Below are positions 24,657 through 32,857 of a stretch of 64,000 bases of DNA, piece after piece (position 1 is the first letter of the stretch; the number at the start of each line of letters is the position of its first letter). Under the pieces are notes generated by a model, which did not search any database, was not told where the DNA came from, and was given only the letters and a program-made list of their open reading frames with translations. The DNA lies in assembly GCF_900100295.1 (NCBI RefSeq), contig NZ_FNEV01000002.1, positions 124,001 through 188,000 of the forward strand, read 5' to 3'. The DNA is from Salimicrobium halophilum. GTDB lineage: Bacteria > Bacillota > Bacilli > Bacillales > Halobacillaceae. The position numbers and the translations under genes are program-made.

Positions 24657-26088
24657 AGCTTCGATTTTCGACTTCCCCGAGTCCCTGTCTCTGCATATTG
24701 CCCCACATCCGTTTGCGTCTCGTGAGAAACATCCAGAGGCCTTCGCAGCGCCACCAGACAAGAAGAGGACGATACCAGAACGTTTCCGTCAAAGCGAAGA
24801 AATAGAGGATCAGAATACTCTTGATATCCGGGTATTTATGATACGTCCATTCCTCGAGGAGGACAGCCAGAGAAGAGAGAAGAGAGCCGTAAGCTACCGT
24901 CACAATCGTCATCAGTATAGCCCATTCAATGGATACGAATGAGAAGAGAATCCCCAGCAAAATAATGAGTATGCCGATGAGTTCGAATACGGCACTTAGG
25001 AGCTCGACGAAAAGGTAATAAGGAAGAGAAAAAAGCCCGACCCCTTTGTATTTCGGATTGAAAAGCATCGCCTTATGGATCCAAAGCGTCTCAGCAAGTC
25101 CTCTCTGCCAGCGTCTTCTTTGAGCACGCAGAGAAGCATATGTCGAAGGAGCCTCTGTCCAACAGACAGGATCCTGGATATATTCGATTCTCTGTTTGGA
25201 CTTTTCATCCTTCAAAGAGCGGTGAATGCGTACTACCAGTTCCATGTCTTCTCCCACAGTGGCTGTATTATATCCGCCTGCTTTGATGACGCGACTCTTT
25301 TCGAATATTCCGAAGGCTCCCGATATGATGAGTAGCATGTTCATATGAGACAGCCCGAGGCGTCCGATGAGAAAAGCCCGGAAATACTCGATGATCTGGA
25401 GAAGGACCATCGGTTTTTTAGGGAGACCGATTTTCCTGACTTCACTCTCCCTGATTTCTGAACCATTTGCTATTCTTACGGTACCTCCAGTCACGGTCAC
25501 CTGGCCATTCGAATCGATGATCGGTTTCATCGTTTTCAGTAAGGCATCTTTATCCAGAAGAGAGTCTCCGTCGATCGCTGCAAAGTAAGGGTATTTGGAG
25601 AAATTGATCCCGGCGTTCAATGCATCTGCTTTCCCTCCATTTTCTTTGCGCAACAAAAACAGATTAGGAAATTCCTTAGAACGATAGCCTTCGAAAACTG
25701 GTTGGGTTTGAAAGTGATGCCTGGTGGCAAGGGTGATTCTTTCCATGCCGAACGAGCGGATCATGCGGGACGCCGTTTCATCCTTGGAACCATCGTCGAT
25801 AATGATGATTTCGTGCGTAGGATAGTTGAGTTTCAGCATGGAGTTTGCCGTATTCACGATTCCTACCTCTTCATTATAAGCCGGTACAAGTACAGACACC
25901 GGAAATGTATCCTGGTTAACAGCTGTTTCTTCGATGGTTTCTTCCCGTTCGAGACCCTGTTCCTTCCTTATTTTCGGTCCGGCAATAAGAAAGAGGGTCA
26001 CGTAAACGGCTGCCACGATTCCCATATACGCAATGACTAGAATAGCTACGATATCGATGATAAAAGTGAACTGGTCCTGATTCATCAT
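24655..26088 (-). CDS. Processive family 2 glycosyltransferase (cellulose synthase/IcaA type)
   Basis: 477 residues. N-terminal TM (about 8-38), then the GT-A catalytic domain with VPAYNEE, DDGS (98-101), DGDS (173-176), GED (279-281) and QRRRW (323-327), the D,D,D,QxxRW set of polymerising synthases. Several C-terminal TM helices follow (about 340-450) to form a channel. It probably makes and exports a beta-linked polysaccharide. Its ATG overlaps the HEAT gene stop by one base (TAATG), so the two are coupled. No PilZ domain is apparent. Confidence 0.88.
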   Translation of the reverse strand: MMNQDQFTFIIDIVAILVIAYMGIVAAVYVTLFLIAGPKIRKEQGLEREETIEETAVNQDTFPVSVLVPAYNEEVGIVNTANSMLKLNYPTHEIIIIDDGSKDETASRMIRSFGMERITLATRHHFQTQPVFEGYRSKEFPNLFLLRKENGGKADALNAGINFSKYPYFAAIDGDSLLDKDALLKTMKPIIDSNGQVTVTGGTVRIANGSEIRESEVRKIGLPKKPMVLLQIIEYFRAFLIGRLGLSHMNMLLIISGAFGIFEKSRVIKAGGYNTATVGEDMELVVRIHRSLKDEKSKQRIEYIQDPVCWTEAPSTYASLRAQRRRWQRGLAETLWIHKAMLFNPKYKGVGLFSLPYYLFVELLSAVFELIGILIILLGILFSFVSIEWAILMTIVTVAYGSLLSSLAVLLEEWTYHKYPDIKSILILYFFALTETFWYRPLLVWWRCEGLWMFLTRRKRMWGNMQRQGLGEVENRS

Positions 26089-27128
26089 TAACTAACCTCC
26101 ATCGTCAGAAGACGGGATGCCATATCTCTGGCGTATCTGTCTTCATGATGCTCCGACACCTCTTTAAGAAGAGATGCCCCTTCAGGTAATTGTCGTAAAG
26201 CTTCAAGAGCGGCGAAACGAACCCACCACTCCCTGTCTCCGGCTAAATCGTTCAAATACATTTCAAACTCCGAGAGACCCAGACGACCTGCTGCCTTAGC
26301 AGCCAGCATACGTTCCTCCCAATGAGAGGATTGGAAAAAATCCAGTAACAACTCTTCATCTGAACACGACCCTATCTCAGCAATGGCACGGAGAGCTTTT
26401 AAACGGATCTCTTTATTAGGAAGAGAGAGACGCTTCTCGATGAAGGGAAGGGAGGCAGCATCTTTCTTTTCCCCGCAATAGGAAACCACTGCCAGTTGAA
26501 GGGAATGAGGGAGCCGACTCTTCGACTGGTCCATCTCACTCTTCAATTGCTCTATGATAGAAAAGGGGAATCTTCTTAACAGCTCTTTGATCATTCTCTG
26601 AGAGAGTCGTGAGTCCTGTAATAGAACATCCACTAGTCTCTCTTCTCCGAAAACAGCCAAGGAACGTAACGACTGGCGGTACTCTTCGTCATAGTGTTGG
26701 CTTTTCGAAAAAAGGTCCCATATGTCATCTTTCAGGTCTTCCATATGAAATTCTTCGATGAAATACAGGGTGTTCACCCGCTGGGACCAACTTCCTTTCT
26801 TCAAATAAAGCCTATAGGATCGACTGAGATGAAGATGAGCAGCATGGGTTAGCTTCCCTTTATCTATTTTGCGGTTACTGTGATCGATCAGATGGTTCAA
26901 TATCTTTTCGATAACAAGGACACGCGTGGATCCATATAAATCAGGATCCGGAACATCCTGCTCGCTTCCGGTTGTATAAGAGGAGAAGGGAATATACCAT
27001 TTTTGATACCCTGCATTTACTTCTTCTTCGATGGATATACGTTTTCTTTTGGCGGTAAGTAGATAAAAAAGAACGGATAGCTGCAATAGAAATAGAATAA
27101 TGATGAACCACAATGCGAATTCAACCAT
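26088..27128 (-). CDS. Membrane-anchored HEAT-repeat protein
   Basis: 346 residues. One N-terminal TM helix (about 4-26), a basic linker, then about 300 residues of paired helices with HEAT/PBS-lyase-like units near the C-terminus (LPFIEKRLSLPNKEIRLKAL, MLAAKAAGRLGLSEF, WWVRFAALEALRQLPEG). HEAT arrays are binding scaffolds. Coupling to the downstream synthase by a one-base overlap suggests a partner or regulator of polysaccharide synthesis. RBS GGGAGGGAG. It has its own promoter region, with a palindrome upstream. Confidence 0.82.
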   Translation of the reverse strand: MVEFALWFIIILFLLQLSVLFYLLTAKRKRISIEEEVNAGYQKWYIPFSSYTTGSEQDVPDPDLYGSTRVLVIEKILNHLIDHSNRKIDKGKLTHAAHLHLSRSYRLYLKKGSWSQRVNTLYFIEEFHMEDLKDDIWDLFSKSQHYDEEYRQSLRSLAVFGEERLVDVLLQDSRLSQRMIKELLRRFPFSIIEQLKSEMDQSKSRLPHSLQLAVVSYCGEKKDAASLPFIEKRLSLPNKEIRLKALRAIAEIGSCSDEELLLDFFQSSHWEERMLAAKAAGRLGLSEFEMYLNDLAGDREWWVRFAALEALRQLPEGASLLKEVSEHHEDRYARDMASRLLTMEVS

Positions 27129-27162
27129 AAGTATGACTCCCTCCCTAATGGAATAGGAATTC

Positions 27163-27178
27163 GTTCATGATAATGAAC
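27163..27178 (-). promoter_or_regulatory. Palindrome upstream of the HEAT-glycosyltransferase operon
   Basis: GTTCAT-GATA-ATGAAC is a perfect 16-bp palindrome 35 bases before the HEAT start codon. The half-site core TTCATTAT (minus-strand reading) recurs upstream of the large glycosidase-like gene (30518-30525) and of the RRNPP gene (31867-31874), which suggests a shared regulator. Confidence 0.45.
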
Positions 27179-27244
27179 ACTGATCATTAATTATTACCCT
27201 TTATCCAAACATTTGAAAAGTGTTTTTCTACTTAGCAGAGATTA

Positions 27245-27280
27245 GAAAATACCCGAAGGAGGCTAGTCTGTCCTTCGGGC
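27245..27280 (-). terminator. Terminator of the glycosidase-like gene
   Basis: Read on the minus strand, CCCGAAGGA pairs with TCCTTCGGG around a 10-base loop, followed by TATTTTCT. It separates the large gene from the HEAT-glycosyltransferase pair, so these are two transcription units. Confidence 0.85.
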
Positions 27281-27295
27281 ATCAGAGATGACGAT

Positions 27296-30200
27296 TCAGT
27301 GATTGTTGAACGTTTCCTTCATAATGTCATAGGATTTTTTCAATCGTTCTTCGAATTCCGGGATGTCCCACTTCTCCCAGGAGTAATTCATAAACGTATC
27401 TACAACATCCTCGGGCTGAGCAGGTAATATGTCTGAAATACCGTTTTCCTTCTCTTGTGTATAAGCAGCGAAGCGGAAGGATTCGAACTCTTCGGATGCT
27501 TCAAGACCTCCGGCATACAGGTCAGTCATTTGCTGTTTGGTGCTGGGGTCTTTGACGTTCAACAGCAGCCACGGGATTCTGATCTCGATGATCCCTTCTC
27601 CGGTAGAGAAATCTGTCAGAGAGTTATAGTCTTTGGATTCCGGATCTGCATCCCCGTGTGTAAGTTCGCCTGTTTCATAGGAAGTGAAGGGAATCACCTC
27701 TCCGGATTCCGGCAATGTGAGCTCTTTGTTCAAAGCGAGTCTGACAGGGTGGAACGTTCCGTTATCCTTGTTCTCGGCATAGGCTTTCTTCTCGATACTA
27801 TTCAGAACGTACCCGTATTGATAATAGAAAGGATCGTAATAACTGTCCACTTTCAGAGAGGCATCGTCCTTGCTATTGATATCAAGCCGGAAGTCTATAC
27901 CTTCCTGGAAGGGGACCCCGGAGACATCGGTGATGCCCTGACCTTTGATGGTATCGAAAGCGATGGTGAGAGATTGTTCTTCGAAGGAGAAGGACTTAGC
28001 CGTTTCTAAACGAAGATAGAGATATCTTTCGTCATGATCAGCTGCCAAAGAGCGCAAAGGCCCTGATTCTTTTCGTTCGAGTTCCTTGTCCTCCCATGAT
28101 TCTCCTTTTCCGTCGATCGTCCGCTTCAGACGATCGAAAGCCAACAAACCGAACTGTTGCTCATTCGTCTGAGCGTTGGACCAGAACGGGCGTCGATCCG
28201 GATCGTCCAGGTCCATCGTATTCCACGTACGTTTGAACCACTCATCCTGCCATGTGAAGACTAAGCCTCCCATCGCTCCTTCCGCAATGATGTCTTCGAA
28301 GAGGCGCTTGTTTATCTCTCCCTGTTCTTTCTCAGAATGGTGACCCTGGTCGAGCCCGAAAGGATTCTCATGAGTTTTTCCCCGGGAGCCGGGTACGCCG
28401 AACTCAGCGATGAGCACCGGCATCTCGTGTTGGGAAATCAGGTCGTTGAGATATCCGGCATAACTGTTCTTCTCTCCACGATGATCCGTATAAGCGAGGT
28501 ATTCTTCGTCATAGTTCAGGAAATCCGGATAATACGGATAGACGTGATAGGATGCGAACATCCCACTGGTGAACGTTTCTTTCGTCTGTACGACGTTCGG
28601 ATTCACACTTGCCAGGTCTTCCTGAGGCAGAGGTTCGGACGGGTGATCGAGTAAATCGGTCGTCACCCAGTTCGTGAAGCTGATCGGTCTTTCGACATGG
28701 TACGTGCCTTTTTCGTACTCAATGGTGAAGTCCATCATGGAAGTGAGCCAATGTTCGAAAGGGGACGCACCCTCTGTGAAGAGATATTGGCCGTCGTAGT
28801 CCCCGATTTCCTGGTGTTTTTCATTTGTACCCTGGACCATTTCCGGGTACCACTCGACACCGATGATCCATCCAGCTACATAGTCGGAAATGTCTGCAGT
28901 ATAGGTGCCACTGGCGTGTCCTGGTTGTTCTGGGATATCAGCATTGCCATGGATGACGTCGATAAGATTCTTGATCTCTTCCCGGAACTTGGTCGTACTT
29001 TCTTCGTTGAAACTGTCGAGCGTCTCCTCGAGTGGTTCTTCTTCCGCCCATACGCCGTGAAGCACATAAAGGGGTTCTTCCGCCTCGTCATTGTGGCGTT
29101 TCAACGCTTTATAGAACGCCGGGGGATGTCGTGTATATACGCGGAGAGCATTGGCATTCATGTCACTGATCTGTCGGAACCAGCGCGCATATTCCTGTTC
29201 GGTAATGGCAGCTTCACCCGGGAAGGCGCCCGGCTTAGCCATCCCCATATTCACCCCTTTGATGACTTCCGTCGTCCATTCCCCGTCTTTATAAATTTCG
29301 AATTCATTGGACTTCACCCGTGCAGGACTTTCTTTAGGCTCATTCGTTGTGCTGGCCGCTTGTTCAGGGGAAAATGTACGTGCTTCTTCAAGAATCTTCT
29401 GCATCATCGGTACGTATGTTTTCCAGTAGAAAGGAGAGGGGTCACTGTCATCCCCGAAAGAAACCCACTTCATCAATGAAGGGAGTCCTTGGATTCTTTT
29501 GAAGCCCGGAAGATCATCCATATCAGCATAGTCTCCTGCGAAATAATAGAAGGGAGCACCATCTCTTTCCGATCTTGTGATGGCAGGGAACGAAGCAGGG
29601 ATGCCGGCTTCCTGTAATTTCGCCTCTCCTTCCTCTGTTACTTGAAATTCATAAGAAGCCAGAACAGAATCTTCGCGATTGGCCTCGATGACATCGAACC
29701 AGTAAGGGTAGGGAGGGGAATCTTCAAGCCCGAAAAGGGATTTGCCTGCTTCACTGAAAGTCAATGTAAGGCTCTCCTCAGAAAGATCCGAGTCAGCTTC
29801 GAGCACGTTGATCCTTCCGTCTTCATGAACGAAAAGGTATCCCGCTCCTTCGAAACCCCAGTCTTCAGAGGTCTGCTGTTCGTAGCTTTGCACAGCCCAT
29901 TCCGGTATTTCTGTATCTGAAGTATTAGCAAGAGAAGAGAAGTACCTACCTCTCCAACCGGTAACCTGAATATCCAACATATCAGTCATAAGTGTTCTAG
30001 CTTCTTCCTTAGTGGGGCTCGAAAACGAATTGAATTCAGCAACGAAAGGTCTCGGGTTTTCAGAAAGCGCCCCGGTGATCCGCTCTGCTTCCTGCAAAGA
30101 CAGGCCTCCGTTTGCCGTGGGGGAGGCTTCTTCTGTGTCGATGCCATATGTGTCAGCCACATAAAAGAATTCGAAAGAAGAGAGGTCGTCCGGGAGAGAA

Positions 30201-30448
30201 GTCATCTCATCCGTGTCCGGATCGTAACCTCTATAGTCTTCATCGAGGGTATACGAATCTCCATCACTATCTACATATTTTTCATGATTCATGATCCACA
30301 TCAATCCTTTGTGTTCCCGGTAAGTGTCGTCCGGGACAGTCTTGTCGACTATGAGCGTATGAAGGACCTCGCTCGATTGCCAGTGCCACCATAGGATCGG
30401 AGTGAGCAAAACAAGAAGAATTCCTGCAGCGAGTAACAATTTCTTCAT
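27296..30448 (-). CDS. Large exported clan-A glycoside hydrolase-like protein
   Basis: 1050 residues from the ATG at 30448 (AAAAGGAG 11 bases upstream). Residues 1-21 form a signal or anchor. Residues about 30-370 are a domain I cannot name that opens with LIVDKTVPDDTYREHKGLMW. A TIM-barrel-like region runs from about 395 (IKGVNMGM) to 780; E532 in GVEWYPE and E682 in LIAEFGVPG fit acid/base and nucleophile of clan-A glycosidases. From about 800 a beta-rich domain resembles CBM9/DOMON modules. It probably trims or binds the polymer made by the adjacent synthase; substrate unknown. Confidence 0.75.
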   Translation of the reverse strand: MKKLLLAAGILLVLLTPILWWHWQSSEVLHTLIVDKTVPDDTYREHKGLMWIMNHEKYVDSDGDSYTLDEDYRGYDPDTDEMTSLPDDLSSFEFFYVADTYGIDTEEASPTANGGLSLQEAERITGALSENPRPFVAEFNSFSSPTKEEARTLMTDMLDIQVTGWRGRYFSSLANTSDTEIPEWAVQSYEQQTSEDWGFEGAGYLFVHEDGRINVLEADSDLSEESLTLTFSEAGKSLFGLEDSPPYPYWFDVIEANREDSVLASYEFQVTEEGEAKLQEAGIPASFPAITRSERDGAPFYYFAGDYADMDDLPGFKRIQGLPSLMKWVSFGDDSDPSPFYWKTYVPMMQKILEEARTFSPEQAASTTNEPKESPARVKSNEFEIYKDGEWTTEVIKGVNMGMAKPGAFPGEAAITEQEYARWFRQISDMNANALRVYTRHPPAFYKALKRHNDEAEEPLYVLHGVWAEEEPLEETLDSFNEESTTKFREEIKNLIDVIHGNADIPEQPGHASGTYTADISDYVAGWIIGVEWYPEMVQGTNEKHQEIGDYDGQYLFTEGASPFEHWLTSMMDFTIEYEKGTYHVERPISFTNWVTTDLLDHPSEPLPQEDLASVNPNVVQTKETFTSGMFASYHVYPYYPDFLNYDEEYLAYTDHRGEKNSYAGYLNDLISQHEMPVLIAEFGVPGSRGKTHENPFGLDQGHHSEKEQGEINKRLFEDIIAEGAMGGLVFTWQDEWFKRTWNTMDLDDPDRRPFWSNAQTNEQQFGLLAFDRLKRTIDGKGESWEDKELERKESGPLRSLAADHDERYLYLRLETAKSFSFEEQSLTIAFDTIKGQGITDVSGVPFQEGIDFRLDINSKDDASLKVDSYYDPFYYQYGYVLNSIEKKAYAENKDNGTFHPVRLALNKELTLPESGEVIPFTSYETGELTHGDADPESKDYNSLTDFSTGEGIIEIRIPWLLLNVKDPSTKQQMTDLYAGGLEASEEFESFRFAAYTQEKENGISDILPAQPEDVVDTFMNYSWEKWDIPEFEERLKKSYDIMKETFNNH

Positions 30449-30543
30449 AAGAATCCATGCTCCTTTTCCTGTAAAAATCATGAATATATTATCTCATGAA
30501 ATAGGTGTTCCGCCTACTATAATGAACAAAATTCGACATATCG

Positions 30544-31812
30544 TTACCTGTATCCGATAACGTGTTCACTGTTCCTGAGCGCGAGTCTGTAATAGTGGGA
30601 AGCCTTCTTGTAAAAGCCTTTCGTTTCATAATAGTCGGCGAGAATTTTTGCGTATTTCATGACTTTTCGTGAATCTCTGTTCTCTTCCAGCTGCGGAAAA
30701 AACGTCTTTTCCATAAAAGGCTCCCATTCTTCTTTAGGAAAGATGAGGAAATGGTGGAAGAACTTCATTTCCTGCACGGGTGTAAGTCGATCCGGAAGGT
30801 CTTCCATCAAAGTGTCGTACTCGCTCAAAAGCTCTCTGCAAGTGGCATATTCATTCTTCTCATAGTGAACTTCAAGCAATAGCACGAAAGAATGGGCAAA
30901 GCTTTCGGTCTTCTCCTCTTTCTGCTTCAACGCTTCCTTAAGGTGACCGATAGCTCTTTCATAGTCCTGCATGCGGACGTACATATTCGCAAAGTTATGC
31001 TCGATGATTCCGAGATGCTTGCTATCTTCCAAGAATTCTGCAAGTCCTCTCGCTTTCTCATAGTGGGAGCGGCAGGTAGGGAAATCACCGACACGACTGT
31101 GACAGATTCCGAGTTGGATATGAACTTTCATACATTGCTTCGGACGGTAATGGGACTGGAAAATTCTCAATGCTTCTTCCGCATTGTAGAAGCACAAGGA
31201 CTCTTTTTTCTGCGAATAAAGGACAAGGGAATATAGAAAATGAAGGTCCGCTTTTTCGAGTTCATGGAAATGGACTCCGGAATATTCCAGCATTGCTTTA
31301 TCGAAATGATACTCGGAAGATCCGAGGTCCGAAGTCATCATCCAATAATAATTGCCTATATGTTTATGGAACAGAAATCGAAGACGACTATCCAGTTGTT
31401 CAGCGAATTCCTCGGAAAAGTCGACGGATTCTCTTGCTTTCTCCGAATCGGGATGGATCAGGAAATAGCGGATTCTTTTAACGTGGAATTCCAGCTGCAG
31501 AGGAAGAGGAGTCATCTCTGATAAAAGCGGTTCCAACGCTTCGAATGTTTTTCGGGTACAGTTTTTGTCGTTGTCCAGAAGAGGGGCCTCCCACTCCCTA
31601 AGGAGCTTTTGGATCGTCGAGTCTTCACTCTGCTGGTTGAAATAGTCGACGCCGACCCGTTCGAACAATAAGGCCATTGTTTCTTCATTAGCATCGATTT
31701 TGCCGTTCTCGATCCTTGATAGATAGGAAGTGGAAACGATCGATTTCGCAATCTCTTCCTGACTCATCTTATTTTTCTGGCGCAGATTTTTAAGGATTTT
31801 CCCCTGACCCAT
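30544..31812 (-). CDS. RRNPP-type (PlcR/NprR-like) HTH-TPR regulator, second copy
   Basis: 422 residues, the same length as and clearly paralogous to the regulator at 10946-12214 (shared LRQKN..SQ-E, YLSRIEN, ETMALLFERVGVD, HYRPKQC, LGIIEHNFANMY and the C-terminal KKASHYYRLAL). HTH at residues 7-60, TPR-like helices after it. No peptide gene with a clear signal sequence lies beside it; the nearest small gene (31925) encodes a two-TM protein. It lies directly upstream of the polysaccharide-type genes on the same strand, so it may regulate them. RBS GGAGGGAGAATG. Confidence 0.8.
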   Translation of the reverse strand: MGQGKILKNLRQKNKMSQEEIAKSIVSTSYLSRIENGKIDANEETMALLFERVGVDYFNQQSEDSTIQKLLREWEAPLLDNDKNCTRKTFEALEPLLSEMTPLPLQLEFHVKRIRYFLIHPDSEKARESVDFSEEFAEQLDSRLRFLFHKHIGNYYWMMTSDLGSSEYHFDKAMLEYSGVHFHELEKADLHFLYSLVLYSQKKESLCFYNAEEALRIFQSHYRPKQCMKVHIQLGICHSRVGDFPTCRSHYEKARGLAEFLEDSKHLGIIEHNFANMYVRMQDYERAIGHLKEALKQKEEKTESFAHSFVLLLEVHYEKNEYATCRELLSEYDTLMEDLPDRLTPVQEMKFFHHFLIFPKEEWEPFMEKTFFPQLEENRDSRKVMKYAKILADYYETKGFYKKASHYYRLALRNSEHVIGYR

Positions 31813-31924
31813 AGCATCATTCTCCCTCCTGGTTTGGAAAAGCTAGTTAATATTTTACATGTAACCACAATAATGAATAGAAAGATGATACCATACAACC
31901 AAGTAGGGATAAAGGAGGATTACG

Positions 31925-32113
31925 ATGTTACAGAAAGCCTGGAGACGCTATCTATTTTTGTTTGTACTGACGTTTCCGTTATATTTGACCGTCAATTTCG
32001 TTCTTTTCAGAGAAGAGACGGAAGTAGTGGAGGCTCTGATCTTCGCTACTGTGTTCACAATCATTTGGGCAGTCATGGAGAGGAAAATGCCGATACGAAA
32101 GGAGAATCGATGA
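31925..32113 (+). CDS. Small two-TM membrane protein, 62 residues
   Basis: AAAGGAGGATTACG precedes the ATG at ideal distance. Two TM helices (about 9-28 and 36-52) and a basic C-terminus. It is divergent from the second RRNPP regulator and its stop overlaps the acetyltransferase start (ATGATGA), so the two are coupled. No family recognised. Confidence 0.65.
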   Translation: MLQKAWRRYLFLFVLTFPLYLTVNFVLFREETEVVEALIFATVFTIIWAVMERKMPIRKENR

Positions 32114-32613
32114 TGTTTGTAAAGCGAGCGGAAACTAAGCACGTCGAGGGTATTTCAAACGTGTGCCGGGAAGGATGTCTGGATACATATGAGGGGCTTC
32201 GTAGTCGGGAGAATATTGAACGGAACAATCAAACCTTTTACAACCACGAACGGATCAGTGAGGAACTGGTTGAGCAAAAAGGGTGGGATGGTTACTTCGT
32301 CGCTGTAGAAAATGATAAAGTGGTCGGCGCAATCGGAGGCGGTATGACGGGAGAGGCGACGAGTGAAGTGTACGTCCTTTATCTTGATCCGTCCAGACGC
32401 GGGGAAGGTATTGGTTCGAAGTTAATGGAGGAACTGACGGGCGTGCAGAAAGGAAAGGGCTCCTCAGAACAGTGGGTCTCTGTCCAGAAAGGGAATGACA
32501 AAGGGATTCCTTTCTACGAAGCTCGCGGATTTGAATGCGTAGGAGAACAGGCAGCCTATTCGAACGAAGGTGGAGAGGAATATGTGTCGCTACGGTATAA
32601 GCGTAAGCTTTAG
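32110..32613 (+). CDS. GNAT-family N-acetyltransferase
   Basis: 167 residues from the ATG at 32110 (ATG codons at 32110 and 32113). Motif A for acetyl-CoA is VYVLYLDPSRRGEGIGSKLMEE near residue 90, followed by WVSVQKGNDKGIPFYEARGFECVG, the usual C-terminal beta-bulge of the fold. Cytoplasmic; substrate amine unknown. Translation is coupled to the preceding small membrane protein. The open frame extends upstream, but only by overlap with that gene. Confidence 0.88.
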   Translation: MMFVKRAETKHVEGISNVCREGCLDTYEGLRSRENIERNNQTFYNHERISEELVEQKGWDGYFVAVENDKVVGAIGGGMTGEATSEVYVLYLDPSRRGEGIGSKLMEELTGVQKGKGSSEQWVSVQKGNDKGIPFYEARGFECVGEQAAYSNEGGEEYVSLRYKRKL

Positions 32614-32661
32614 TATGTTCCTGAGTATATGAATTTCAAGAAAAGCATAATGCAACGATTT

Positions 32662-32692
32662 AGACACCTGCAGGAAAGGTGTCTTTTTCTTT
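32662..32692 (+). terminator. Rho-independent terminator
   Basis: AGACACCT pairs with AGGTGTCT around a 7-base loop, followed by TTTTCTTTTA. It ends the acetyltransferase transcript just before the next promoter. Confidence 0.9.
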
Positions 32693-32708
32693 TAGAGCAA
32701 AATGGATA

Positions 32709-32857
32709 TGGTATAATGAAAGTGTTAACCTCGACCTGTCCCCCATGTTCTGCACATCAGGTCGCAGGCACAGGCTTCAGTGCCATGCAGATGAAGAAGA
32801 GCTATATTCGTTTATGTCTTTGGTGCAGAATGATTTTCAGGTAAAGGGGAGAAGAAG
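32709..32857 (+). promoter_or_regulatory. Extended -10 promoter and structured leader of the coiled-coil gene
   Basis: TGG-TATAAT at 32709-32717 is a near-perfect extended -10 box. The leader of about 130 bases holds CGACCTG (32733-32739) pairing with CAGGTCG, with an inner ATGT/ACAT pair, then a second hairpin GGCAC/GTGCC before the ribosome site (AAAGGGGAGAAG). A leader this structured is unusual for a small cytoplasmic protein and may be a regulatory RNA element. Confidence 0.45.

Noticed and set aside
31834-32109. Upstream extension of the acetyltransferase frame
   Set aside because: It overlaps the well-supported 62-residue gene in another frame, and the GNAT fold begins at the ATG at 32110.
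32716-32844. Reading frame of 42 codons with two CxxC pairs in the leader of the coiled-coil gene
   Set aside because: Its ATG is part of the -10 box (TATAATG), so it cannot have a ribosome site on that transcript. No upstream promoter is visible beyond the terminator.
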